64,000 bases of DNA from Nageia nagi (lineage: Eukaryota > Pinophyta): contig JBITNC010000001.1 in the NCBI GenBank assembly GCA_050084985.1, positions 156,984,001 to 157,048,000 on the forward strand. The letters run 5' to 3'. How positions within the stretch are numbered: position 1 is the first letter of the stretch; each line of letters starts with the position of its first letter. The notes beneath the pieces were generated by a model. It saw only the letters and a program-made list of their open reading frames with translations, was not told the DNA's origin and did not search any database. This document shows, piece after piece, positions 34,956 through 47,080 of this stretch. The translations under genes were made by a program, and so were the position numbers.

Positions 34956-35258
34956 AAACTATGCTTAAATATGGAAGCAAGCTAGAGGAGTTGAAAAAAT
35001 AAGGGTAAGTGAAAATTCTCCCCTTGAGTGGGAGAGATCAAGGTTCCAATCTTGCCTTTAGTGAGTGGAAATATCTAAAATCCTATCAAATGATAGTAGA
35101 TACGGATGAGACAAAGATCATGCCCTCAGTGGATTTTGATGATGTGGATGCCCTTTAGTTGTTGGCTTGAAGCTTAAGATAAATGGTGCCCTAATATCAA
35201 AGGAAAAATTCACTCCCTCATGGGTGGTTTATAAAAAAAAAAAAAACTATTTTTAAAT
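34956..35258 (+). mobile_element. tRNA-derived SINE with A-tail and probable TSD
   Basis: The body runs about 34971-35243. A box B-like GGTTCCAATCTTGCC lies at about 35042-35056, after a CCCCTTGAGTGGGAGAG segment. The element ends in a run of about 15 A. Flanks AAACTATGCTTAAAT (34956-34970) and AAACTATTTTTAAAT (35244-35258) match at 13 of 15 positions and look like an old TSD. A partial diverged copy at 33640-33810 shows the family is dispersed. Box A is degraded. Confidence 0.55.
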
Positions 35259-35639
35259 AATCTTAATGTAATTTAAATAAGCCTCGATAAATCTAAGCTA
35301 TTAAAAATACCAAAAGAGTACATGAAATATCTTAATATTTTGGACTAGAATACCAACATATTTTGTATTCAAAGTTTTTAATCCCTACAATTATATCACT
35401 CAACACATATTGAAATACACATCTAAGCATGAAAAATAAAAAATGTATTTACATATTGAATAAGCCCTCTAACAAAATTTACATTTTAGTTCATGCTTGT
35501 AATATTAGGGTTTCCTTTGTTTTCCTTGCAACTCCATAGGTCTCCATCATATATTATGCGAGATTTTCTACTAGTTACCATGTAATTGCATTAAATTCTC
35601 GATCATTCAAATAATAACTTCATTGTATGCTAAAGTTAC
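35259..35639. other. Non-coding stretch
   Basis: AT-rich; nothing recognised. It may include the 5' untranslated part of the LINE that follows. Confidence 0.35.
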
Positions 35640-38600
35640 CGAAACAAGGAATGGTACAACCCAAGTAACCCTATAAATTCATTCTAAAAGGTTTTTCATG
35701 AGGTAATAGTTCTAGTCCTAATGTTATTATTCCTTTGTTTGATTTCAACAATGCTTATCACTAGTTGGAAGAGTATACACTCATTGGCTATTTCTCGAGT
35801 TGTATACCAAATTATACATTAATTTATAGCTAGATTCAGTAAGCTTGAAAATCTATATGGTTTTAAGGTTGAGAGTATCCAAAACCCCACCAAAGTTTTT
35901 TTCCTATTTCTCTTGCAAGATCCTCAACATACTTAACAAGTATTGAAGCACAATTCATGGTTTGTACGAAGTTCATTACTTATTTTCTAACCATAGACTC
36001 TTTGGAACGTGATCTATCGTATGTGCAAGATTTCATTACGAGTGATGATGTATCTTTGGAAGTCCCTTTGTGGCTAGAGTTTTTGAGTTTACATATGACC
36101 CTCTATCCTTTCCTTCAATCCCTAGTAGCTCTCATAGGGAAGTTTGTTTATATGGAGCAATCTTAGTTCTATTTGATTTGACCCAATAAAGGGTCTATGT
36201 TAAGGTAGGTATTTCTAAAGATCTAAAAGGAAATATTGATATTCAAATTGGTGGTTTTACCTTTTAGAAAAGGGTTATTTATATCAACATCCTAAATACT
36301 TTCTACCGTGTCCATTTAGTTGACAATAAGATTAGGAATTTCCCCCTTATGATGAGAAAATTTTAGCCTTGTCTAGTCAACACTCCAGTTCCTATTGCAG
36401 AAAATGTCAATGTTCCCAAAGGAGGGTAAGAAGAATGGATTACAATTTTTAATAGGAAAAATCTTTCACAAAAGCAAGTTGCTCAATTGGTAGGTCTTAT
36501 TCACACCTCTTTCTTGTGCATTCATTTTCTTTGACCATGCAATCGAGTAGGTTAACCCATGTCCCTCCATCATAACAATTAGCTCTTCATGCTCTACTCT
36601 TAGCTCTAGTTGGAATATTTAGGTCTAAAATAATTCCACACAAGGCTTTATGTAGTTCCCTTTAGGTTTTGTTGGAATGTATAATGCATTATTATAAAGG
36701 TTTGTATTAAATCTTCTATGTAAGTTCACTAATACTTAAGGGTATCATTTGATACCTTAAGTATTTAATTGAATATGATAATGTAACTTGTCCTACACTC
36801 CATGTCATGAGCATGCCCTTTGGGTAAAAGGATGTGCATGTCATGCTTTTGTACATTGGATAAAAGGGTGATCTAAAGAGGGATTTTGGCCTGTAAATAG
36901 AAGGCTCCCTCTTTGTGATCATATACCAATTGTGGAGTAAAGTTATGCTATAGGATAGAAGTGTAGGAGTTGAGATTAGGAGAATTGAAAGAGAGTTGTA
37001 TTTATGATTGAAGTAAATATCTAGTTCGTGGATGTACTCCTAGTTGGAGGAACCACTTACATCTTATGTTATCTTTGTGAGATTTCTTTGTGTGATAGTT
37101 AGATGTGAATAGAGAGCTTTCAAGAGATCTTGGTTGTTTAAAAATTATCTTGTTAGTGTTAGTTCCTTCAAGTTTTTCATTGCTTGAGGAGTTTGTCTCT
37201 TCAATTTTTAACAAGTTATTCTTGAAGTTCAATCTTTCATAAGAGCTTGACACTCTTGCAACCTAGTGTAGGAAATTAAACATCGATAAGTTGATTTCAT
37301 GCAAGAGAATAACAGATATTTTCTTAATAACTTAATGAACTTTCTCTATGAACTTAGGGATAATGAATTTCCTCTTGATGATATGAACCTTGAACATGCA
37401 TGATGATTTTTTTTATTATCTTAGAATATAGGAGGTTTGGAGGACCTAGTTTGCAAATTTTGGTCTATAGTGAGTTGGCTAATGTCATTAATATATACAT
37501 TAAGTTAGATTTTCTATGTTTGCAAGAGGTAAAAATTACTAATTTCATTATGCAAATTACTTGTACTTTCTATGGCATGGTAGCACTTTAGCACTTTTTA
37601 TGTTTATAATCATTCTCTTGGAAAAGGAGTTATCACTTTCATTGCCTCTAGGTGGTAATCTAACATTGTGATGTAGGGTGTAGACCCTTTAAAACAAGTG
37701 GTTTGGATTTTTCTTGAGATTAATGAATAATTTTTTGGTATTATCAATTTTTATGCTTCTAATCACACTCTAGATAGAAGTACTTTGTGGTGGTGGTTGG
37801 GCCTATCCCTATCCCATGCAATGTGGGTATTATATGGTGACTTCAACATGATTGGGAAGCCTTGTGATAAGCTCAAGGATATTCACATATGATGGAAATT
37901 TGGGGAAAGAGAGGCATGATTCTTCATAAATAATAAACTTGGGCTTTGTGATCCTAATTCACTTCAATAAAAGTCTCTAGTTGAATATTGAGTAATAGTT
38001 CTTAAAAGGTTATCTATTTCTCAAAGGGAATTATTTGATAAACCCTTATATCTTGATGATCTATCTTAACCTCTTACTAATATGTACAATGAAAAATCCC
38101 TAAGGTTGGTTGGTTTTCCCTATGAGTTTTATAAAAATATTTGAGACATGGTTAACCTTGATCTTCTTCATGTCTACTAAGAAGATCTAGAGTATGATAT
38201 ATCAATAAGGGGAATATGAACTTTATAGAAAAATTAGGAGATCTTGAGATCATCACAAACTTGTAGCCTATTACCTTATTGAATGTGAGCTATAAGATTA
38301 TTTTAAAAGCCCTAGCTCTTCATTTTTGATCTCTTCTTACTCGAATTATCAGATCAAAATAAATAATATTTTTTAAAGTAGCTATATACTTGATAATATT
38401 TTGGTTATTTGGAAAGCTATGAAGTGGGATCTTTCTTCTAAACAAAATACAATTTTTATCAAAATTGATTTTGAGAAGGCCTATGATAGAATACAATGTA
38501 TTTTATTCTTGCTATGTTGCAAGCTCTAGATTCTGGGTCCACTTTTATTCAATTGATAAACATGCTTTTCAAATATGATTCAATAGTACTCATCTTAAAT

Positions 38601-40080
38601 GGTAATCAATATAAATATATTATATTATTTTAGTTTTTTAGGTAAGGCTACCGCATAGCTCCATCTCTTTTCATTCTTGGAGTTGAAGCCTTTAGTTATT
38701 TCTTGGCTCATATGGCTATTGTTGGCTCCATCAAGAAACTTATCCTTCATGATTCCCACTCTCAGCTTATTAATGATCACTTTGTAGATGAATCTTTCTT
38801 AAATATCCATGAAGATGAGATATTTATCACCCATACCTTGGATGCCTTGGATAGTTTTTGTAAATTCTCAGGTTTTGGTAATTAATGGAAAAAAACTTAT
38901 TGTTATAGAAAATTCCCTTTTATCATACTTGAGTGGCTTTCTTCCTTTTAATATAAATGGATTCAACTAGGGGAGACCTTAAAATTAGTTAGTATTCCCT
39001 TTTCTTTACATGGATATCCTACTCAACTTTGGGATTATGTAATCCAAAAAGTGGAAAAAAATTAACTTCTTGGATTAATAATAAGCTTTCTATTACTAGT
39101 AAGTTTCAACTTTGTTCTAAGATCTTAGCTTCTACCAATATATTTTACTCTTCATGTTGGGTTTGTTCTTAGGCATACTATAAGAAGTTGGAATAACTTC
39201 TTAAATATTTCCTTTAGATTAACACAAATTAGAAAAAAGGATTCCATATAATTTCTTGGAATATTGTTACATTCCTAAGAACTTAGGAGGTATGGACCTC
39301 TTGGATAATCAATGTAAGAATGTTTCTCTTTATGCTAAGTGGATTATAAGAGCCTTGGAAGGTAATCATATATGAAAAATACTCACCTATCATTATATTA
39401 CTTCAGGCCTTCCCTTGGGTAAAAAATGTGGAAAGGGCTTTATCTCCAAATCCTTCTTACTACACTTGTACATATTAAGATTAAGGGTACCTTTGTCATT
39501 CAAAGTATTTTGCAAGCTTGGAAATCACACAAACCATGGCTCTATTGGACAAGGAAAGTAAAACAAAAAGGTTCTTCCATTTCTTCAACCAAAGTTGGGT
39601 GGTCTCATGTTTTCATTAATTAAGGTCTTCTATTAGAAAAAATCCAATGGATTCATGCACAAAAGTTCTACAAGAGAGGGATTATTTCTATTATAGAATT
39701 GTTTTTACCTCATACAAATGAATCCAAAATGGAGTCCTTGGGATAACTTCAAACAATTTTACATATAATAAAATTAGAGGATAAAAGTACATATGATATT
39801 ATGTTTGATTGTATCTCATTTTCTCTTTAGCAAAAATTGAAAAATATTTTCAAGTACCATGGTGATAATATTGGGAGTGGAATTATAATAAATCCCTCCT
39901 TAGCTACAAAGCTCAAATGGGGTATTCTTGGTTGTTTCCCCATTTACCTATGCCTTCCAAGCTTAATGAAAAATGGGATATTGTTTCCCTACCTTCAAGA
40001 TAGAGTTAGAGATTTAAAATAACTTGGTCCCCTTATGTTGAACCCAATTAAGCTTTTTTTTTTGGAGCTTAATTTCTCAT
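35640..40080 (+). mobile_element. L1-type LINE relic (ORF1 and ORF2), split by an LTR
   Basis: ORF1-like text lies at 35850-36665 (for example VPLWLEFLSLHMTLYP near 36060). ORF2 follows after the LTR insertion. Endonuclease: NIGGFGGPSLQ...DFLCLQEVK (37425-37530) and YGDFNMIGKP (37837-37866). Reverse transcriptase: ITLLNVSYKIILKALAL (38273-38323), LDNILVIWKAMKW, KIDFEKAYDR (38461-38490), IAPSLFILGVEAFSYFLAHM (38650-38715). The catalytic FADD box reads FVDE near 38780. The C-terminal part is present to about 40070. Stops and frameshifts are frequent, so it is long dead. The 5' end and any A-tail or TSD are not defined. Confidence 0.8.
36670..37160 (+). repeat. Family A LTR inserted in the LINE (solo-like)
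   Basis: Starts TGTTGGAATGTATAATG and shares the GTAACTTGTCCTACACTCC block and overall layout with LTRs 1020-1519 and 2967-3463. No PPT precedes it and no PBS follows it, and LINE sequence lies on both sides, so it looks like a solo LTR left by LTR-LTR recombination. The right end is degraded. Confidence 0.6.
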
Positions 40081-40930
40081 GGAACTCCTATTGTACAACA
40101 TCTTAGATACCTGACCTACTATTTTGTTGGTAATGCAAAGGAATTCCTTTATATTATTTGGAAGTATCCAAGGTTACATAGGGTACATGTTTACCCCTAA
40201 AATAGTTGTGTCCTCCTAACCCCACATATAGATACAAGGAAATTTTGTAGGGTACATTTCCTATGACATCCCCAAAGAAGGATATATCTCATAACCTTAC
40301 CTAGGAAAATTGAGGAGAAAGGGTGAACATTTCACATACATTTTGTTGAAATGGGAATGGAAAAGTATGGCTAGCCATCCCTTGGATGAGAGGGAAATGC
40401 CAATGACTTAACCATCTGGGGGATAAATAGTCATCCCCTATGGTTTGGACTTTAGAAAAAAAAGACCTCATAAAGGCTTAATGATCTTTTGACATCCATG
40501 TAATATTATCCACATTTTTATTTCTTTAATGTATGTAAGAATATATCTTACTTTCAATCAACTAATATTTGTAGTGAAAAATAATTACACTTTCAACCCA
40601 TGATAGAAGTTAGAAGTAGAGCTAACACCTTGCAGTTTGAAAGAGGCATAACCTTGATTACTCAATATTAAGATCATAATGTAATTATCATATAATATGA
40701 ATGAAAAAATTTTAATATCATATCAAAACCATATGAATAACAATATACATGAAGGCCCAAATCTATGCTTATTGCCAATTAGTATATTAAAAATGAAAAT
40801 TAACATATTAAATATTTATAATTTAACAACTCTCACCAACTTTTAATATACAAGCAATCAACCAACAATTGAACAAGAATCTAATTGTATTTAATATTCA
40901 CTTTCAGACTTAATAAGTTAAATTTTATGT

Positions 40931-40969
<39 letters not shown>

Positions 40970-41389
40970 TATATATATAATCATTTCCTCCTATCATCTC
41001 CCTCCCAAAATTTTTGAAAATAGGTCTTCGTCCTTTTTCATTATTGAATATATGTTTTCTCATTTCAATGTTTCCCATCATCGATACTCCATGTAATCTC
41101 AAGAATCCTTATTTAAGCTATATATGCCAAAATCCTTTTCCTAAAAACAATTTCTTTTAGGGGATCCTCCAAATGTTTATATTCCTCTTAATAAGTTTGG
41201 AATATCTTCTACATCAACATCCTATTCCATATTTGTAAAGCTCATAATAAGATTAGTTTTTCTAATACAAATGCTTCTAATGATGTTGAATTTACTATGG
41301 TTGATAAATGTATGATATTTTTTTATTCTTATATCTAGAAAGTAGTTCAAGTACAATAGATAAAAATATAATTTAATTACCTGAGTGAC
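40081..41389. other. Non-coding stretch with AT microsatellite
   Basis: No gene supported. It holds an (AT)n microsatellite at about 40935-40980, interrupted once. The remainder is AT-rich intergenic sequence up to the copia TSD. Confidence 0.5.
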
Positions 41390-41394
41390 CTCAT

Positions 41395-41938
41395 GTTAGG
41401 ATTTAATAAGTTTATATAAGCAAGAGCATCAATAATTCTCTTACTCCTTAGCAAAAGAAACAACATTCAAAGCATACTACTGAAATCAAATAACCATGAA
41501 CATCAATCACACAAAGAGAGACACAAGAGATAACGTGGTTCACCCAATGTAGGCTACATCCACGGAGAAGCTTTCAGCCCTTTTGCATATCATTCTTCAA
41601 AGTCCTCCAAGCAAAAAACCAGTAGCATAACCTTGCTACAATCTTCACTTTGGAGTTACAACAAAACCTCACTACAATCTCTCTCTCAACAATCACAATC
41701 TACTTCACAATTGCTGTCAAAACTACAATACTACATGCCTCAACTCAAGCCTCTTATTTATAGGTACAAACTAACCCAACTTAAACCCAAGTTGGATCAG
41801 GAAGGTCGTTAGGTAACCCCCAACCCTTCTATAACTGATAACCAGGTGTCATGGCTTCTTAGCAACTGAAATTTAGTGTTAAACGAGAAAGAAACTGCTC
41901 TCTATTTTCTAACCGGTTATAGTCTCCATTTTCTAACA
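41395..41938 (-). repeat. 3' LTR of the copia element
   Basis: 544 bp. A TATAAATA box is present on minus near 41756-41763. Preceded on minus by the PPT. Confidence 0.93.
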
Positions 41939-41998
41939 ATCTCCCACTTGGAGACTTCTTCCTCTGCAACAAGGGTCAAAAGCTTCTCATCTTGGCCT

Positions 41999-44900
41999 TT
42001 ACTCCTTAAGACCAATCCAAGTTGAGCAAGAGCCCAACTTCTCCTTTGTAACAACTTTAGTGAACATGTCCGTAGGATTTTGAGATGTGTGAATCTTCCC
42101 CAAACTGACTGAACCATCCTCCAACGTTGCCCTGATGAAGTGATACCTCAATTTGATATGCTTGGTTCTCGAATGGAAGGCTGAGTTCTTTGCAAGATGA
42201 ATGGCACTCTGGCTATCGCTCCATAGCTTCACATCCTCCTGCACCTTTCCCAGTTCCTCCATCAATCTCTTCAACCAAATCAATTCTTTACTTGCCTCCG
42301 TGATTGCAACATACTCTGCCTCAGTAGTGGAGAGAGCCACAACCCATTGGAGCTTTGAAATCCAACTCACCGCTGTACCTCCAATGGTAAACACATATCC
42401 TGTAGTGCTTCTCCCACCATCTATATCACCTGCCATGTCAGAATCAACATAACCTTGCAAATAAGAGTTAGATCCACCAAAACATAAAGAGTAATGAGAA
42501 GTACCCTTAAATACCTAAGGATCCATTTAACTACTTCCCAATGCCCTTTTCCTGGATTATTCATGAATCTACTAACCACTCCCACTGCTTGTGCTATATC
42601 TGGTCTAGTGCACACCATTGCATACATTAAACTTCCAACCGCTGAAGCATACGGAACCTTAGTCATGTACTCCTTTTCCTTATCTGTATTAGGACATAAA
42701 TGTTTGGTGAGTTTAAAATGCTTTGCCAATGGTGTAGTTACATATTTTGCATCTTTCATATTGAACCTTTTAAGAACCTCATCAATATAATCTTATTGAC
42801 TTAGTCTAAGCAAGTGGTTTTGTTTATCTCTTATTATTTTCATTCCAATTATTTGTTTAGCTTCACCCAAATCCTTCATTTCAAAAGTATTAGCCAACTT
42901 TTCCTTAAGATCAATAATATCTTGCATACTAGATCCTGCTACCAACATATCATCCACATATAAAAGCAAGATTACATAGTTGCCATTTATTGTCTTCTTT
43001 ACATACACACAATGATCAGATTGACATCTTACAAATTTATTTATTATCATGAAAGTGTCAAACTTATGATACCATTGCCTAGGTGCTTGCTTCAAACCGT
43101 ACAAGCTCTTTTCCAATTTACATACATACCCTTCTTTACCTTTGACCTCAAAACCTTCGGGTTGATGCATATAAATATCCTCCTCCAAATCCTCATGAAG
43201 GAAAGCTGTCTTTACATCCAATTGTTCAAGAAATAAATTTTCAGTAGCAACAAGACTCAATATTGCTCTAATCGAGGTCATTTTAGCAACTGGAGAAAAG
43301 ATCTCATCATAATCTATACCTTTTTTCTGTTCAAAACCTTTTACCACAAGTCTTGCCTTGTACCTTTGTCGCCCATCTACCTCTTCCTTTATCCTGTACA
43401 CCCATTTGTTAGTAAGTGCCTTCTTACCCTCTGGAAGCTCAACCAAACTCCAAGTTTGATTCTTAAGTAAGGAGTCCATCTCCTCCTTCATAGCATGCTC
43501 CCACTTAATCTGTGTATCACCCTGCATAGCTTCATCAAAACATTCAGGTTCACCACCATCAGTATAAAGAATATGATAAAGAGCAGGAGAGTATCGTTCA
43601 GGAGGTTTACTAATCCTTGAGGATATTCTTAGTGACAAAGTTTGAGGTGTTTGTGGTGGAGGTGCTTGATCATTATTATTAACAAGATCCTTATATTGAT
43701 CAACATCTTCTAGAGATACAAACTTAGGTTCCTCAACCTTTTGCAATTTATCTTTATACATGCTTTTCTCATTGAATACAACATCTCTACTTCTAATGAT
43801 TTTATGGTTATCAACATCCCATAACCTATATCCCAAATCATTAACACCATATCCAACAAGATAGCATTTTTGTGATTTTGCATCAAGTTTCTTTCTATCC
43901 TCTTTATCAACATGTGCAAAAGCTTCACAACCAAAGACTCTCAAGAATGAGTAATTCACCTTTTTTTCTGTCCACATCTCCTCTGGAATGCCTCCATCTA
44001 AAGCCATAGATGGACCCCTATTAATCAAGTAAATAGCAGTGTCAATAGCATCAACCCAAAGATTCAAAGGAAACCCAGCATGTATCCTCATACTTCTAGC
44101 CCTTTCTAAGATAGTCCTATTCATTCTTTCTGCAACTCCATTTTCCTGTGGAGTTCTAGGAACCACCTTAATCCTTCTAATGCCATTGTGTGAACAAAAT
44201 GAATCAAACTCATTATTGCAAAATTCCCCACCATTATCAGACTTAAGACATTTCAACTTAGAATTAGTTTCATTCTCAACCAATGCCTTCCACCTCTTAA
44301 ATGTTTCAAACACATCAGATTTCTTTTTAATACAGTATACCCATGTCTTTCTAGTACAATCATCAATAAAAGTGACAAAATAAGATGAGCCTCCAAGTGA
44401 GCAAACCTGTGCAGGACCCCACGCATCTGTATGAACAAGCTCTAATTTGTGACTCTTCTTTTCTTTGCCAACTTTAAGAAAATTAACCCTTTTTTGTTTT
44501 CCATACACACAATCTTCACAAAATCCTAAATCAACTTCTTTAAGATTAGGGAGTGAACCATTAGAGTGTAACATTTTCATACCTTTCTCACTCATATGTC
44601 CAAGTCTATTATGCCATAGTGATGTATCATTGCCTATTGAAACAAGATTCAATGAATAATCAAAGACATTTGTAAACAAATAAAGAGACCCCACCAAATT
44701 TCCCTTTGCAAATACCATTGAACCTTTAGTTACTTTCCAACTAGCATCCCCAAATGTCATCACATAGCCCTCCTTATCCAATTTACTTATTGATATAAGA
44801 TTTCTTTTAAGATCCGGAATGTGTCTAGCTTCATTAAGAGTCCATTGTATTCCATTAGGTAATTTCATTGTTATATTGCCAATACCAACAATCTTGCATG

Positions 44901-45876
44901 GGTGTTCATTACCTAATAATACTTGACCAAAGTCACCATGTGTGTAATTTGAAAAATAGTTCTTATGTGGAGTAGCATGATATGAAGCACCCGAATCAAG
45001 AACCCAATAATCATCATTCTTTTCATTAGACATGATTAAAGCATCTTGAATTAATTCACCAACAATATTTGCCTCTTGGTTACTTGTGCTTTCATTATTA
45101 TAATTACTACTTTCACTTTCTTTTCCTTTTCTATTCCAACAATCCCTTTTAATGTGACCCTTTTTACCACAATGCCAACATTCCAATTTAGTTTTACCTT
45201 TTGATTTTGACCGTCCTTGCGATTTGCTTCTTAACTTGCTTCTCCTTCTTTCCTTTGATCTTCCTCTTGCCTCTACTGTGAGAGCAGCATTGGAGCATTC
45301 TCCCATGGAATTTCTCCTCATGTCCTCACTTAGAATTGTTCCAACAACTTCATCAAAGATCAATTTTGCATTAGAAGAAGAATTACTAACAGCCATAACA
45401 AAGCTATTCCAACTATCCGAAAGTGAACATAGAATTAACAAAGCCCTTACTTCATCTTCAAATTCTAAACTTACTGAAGTTAATTGATTTGTGATTGTGT
45501 TGAATTCATTAACATGGTCCTAAACTGAACTACCTTCATTCATCTTCATGTTAAACAATTTCTTCATTAAGTATACTTTGTTTGAGGTAGATGGTTTTTC
45601 ATACATTTTAGCAAGCTTATCCATTACACCTTTAGTAGTTTTTTCATTGGAAATATTGAAAGCTACACTAGAACTTAAACAAAGTCTTATAGCTCCCAAA
45701 GCCTTTCTATCCAACAAGTTCCATTCTTCATCACTCATAGAAGTGGGTTTCTTACTCTTATCTTCTAGAGGTTGATAGAGATCCTTTTGGTAGAGGTAGT
45801 CTTCCATTTGCATTTTCCAAAATTGAAAACCTTGCCCATTAAATCTTTCCACCTTCAACCTCCCTTCTTCTGCCAT
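41999..45876 (-). pseudogene. Copia Gag-Pol polyprotein (two stops, one frameshift)
   Basis: About 1290 codons from ATG at 45876 (MAEEGRLKVERF). Order: Gag of UBN2 type; CCHC knuckle CWHCGKKGHIKRDC (about 45140-45185); protease DSGASYH; integrase zinc finger with H..H and CEDC; integrase core with HTDAWGP, SDNGGEF and NGVAERMNR; RT (RVT_2) with LDVKTAFLHEDL, LYGLKQAPRQW and the YVDDMLV box (about 42940-42960); RNase H with DSDMAGD and EAEYVA. Integrase before RT is the copia order; the text is Tork-like. A TAG at 45520-45522 reads where CAG is likely; a TAA at 42793-42795 interrupts RT; one G is missing near 42508, moving RNase H to another frame. All catalytic motifs are kept. Confidence 0.93.
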
Positions 45877-45940
45877 AGTGCTCTTCCTGGTTTCTAATCT
45901 ACACACAAGATTCACCAACAAAATCCCAACACAACAACAA

Positions 45941-45951
45941 GCTCTGATACC
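45941..45951 (-). other. Primer-binding site of the copia element
   Basis: Minus-strand GGTATCAGAGC, just inside the 5' LTR; complementary to initiator Met tRNA. Confidence 0.85.
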
Positions 45952-45954
45952 CCT

Positions 45955-46499
45955 TGTTAGGATTTAATAAGTTTATATAAGCAAGAGCATCAATAATTCT
46001 CTTACTCCTTAGCAAAAGAAACAACATTCAAAGCATACTACTAAAATCAAATAACCATGAACATCAATCACACAAAGAGAGACACAAGAGATAACGTGGT
46101 TCACCCAATGTAGGCTACATCCATGGAGAAGCTTTCAACCCTTTTGCATATCATTCTTCAAAGTCCTCCAAGCAACAAACCAGTAGCATAACCTTGCTAC
46201 AATCTTCACTTTGGAGTTACAACAAAACCTCACTACAATCTCTCTCTCAACAATCACAATCTACTTCACAATTGCTGTCAAAACTACAATACTACATGCC
46301 TCAACTCAAGTCTCTTATTTATAGGTACAAACTAACCCAACTTAAACCCAAGTTGGATCAGGAAGGTCGTTAGGTAACCCCCAACCCTTCTATAACTGAT
46401 AACCAGGTGTCATGGCTTCTTGGCAACTGAAATTTGGTGTTAAATGAGAAAGAAACTGCTCTCTATTTTCTAACCGGTTGTAGTCTCCATTTTCTAACA
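45955..46499 (-). repeat. 5' LTR of the copia element
   Basis: 545 bp, with a minus-strand TATAAATA box at 46316-46323. It differs from the 3' LTR by one indel and about 10 substitutions. Confidence 0.93.
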
Positions 46500-46504
46500 C
46501 CTCA

Positions 46505-46880
46505 TGGAGCATTGGGGAAATTTACCTTACACAATTAGTCATATGCTCCCTAACTTCTCTTTGTGGAAAAATTCTAGATCCAAAAACTAAACCAAAAAGG
46601 GCCTTTGAGGGTGTCTATAATCCACCACCTAAGGCTTTTAAAAATGATTATTTGATGACCTTCTATACAATGCCACCAAATTTTGGTCCCTTATAATGGG
46701 GGTTTTTAACTACCTCCATAGGGTTCCAAAAAATTGTTGATAGATGTAAAACCAACTATTAAAATTGCTTGAAAAGGGGATTTAGGGGTCATTTAAAACT
46801 GCCTCTATAGGGTCCATTCGATGTGATTTAAAACCACCTCAAAAATATACTATTTAAAAAAATATGAAAAGCCTCAAATG
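46505..46880. other. Non-coding stretch
   Basis: Nothing recognised. Repeated AAAACCACCTCxAxAxGG-like words hint at an old unclassified repeat. Confidence 0.35.
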
Positions 46881-47080
46881 ATATAGTCATCGTATTGAAC
46901 TATTTCTTAGGAATCCTATATAATTATAGAGTGAAGAGATGGAGATGAAGGTGCAAGAATTACATGAAAGGCAAAATACTTGAAGGAAAATTTTCATGCA
47001 ATTCTTGCACCTTCGTCTCCATCTCTTCATTTTACAATTATACAAGATTCCTAGAAAATTGTTCAATATGATGACTCTAT
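46881..47080. repeat. Foldback with about 90 bp arms and 22 bp loop
   Basis: Arm 1 (46881-46969) and arm 2 (46992-47080) are inverted copies at about 85-90% identity. The best part pairs TGAAGAGATGGAGA and GAAGGTGCAAGAATT with one mismatch between them. The loop is short (about 22 bases). It could be a miniature inverted-repeat element or a young hairpin small-RNA locus. No TSD was recognised. Confidence 0.8.

Larger units (their letters stand above)
41390..46504 (-). mobile_element. Ty1/copia LTR retrotransposon, near-intact, TSD CCTCA
   Basis: 5105 bp (41395-46499), flanked by CCTCA at 41390-41394 and 46500-46504. LTRs are 41395-41938 (544 bp) and 45955-46499 (545 bp), both with TGTTAG...CTAACA inverted ends. 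They differ at about 10 positions by eye (about 98% identity), mostly transitions, so this is the youngest dated insertion here. PBS GGTATCAGAGC (minus) is at 45941-45951 and the PPT AAGTGGGAGAT (minus) lies next to 41938. One polyprotein frame has two stops and one 1-bp deletion. Confidence 0.95.

Noticed and set aside
40881-41102. 73-codon frame on minus
   Set aside because: Made largely from the (AT)n microsatellite.
44039-44383. 114-codon frame on plus within the copia element
   Set aside because: Antisense shadow of the integrase region of the copia polyprotein.
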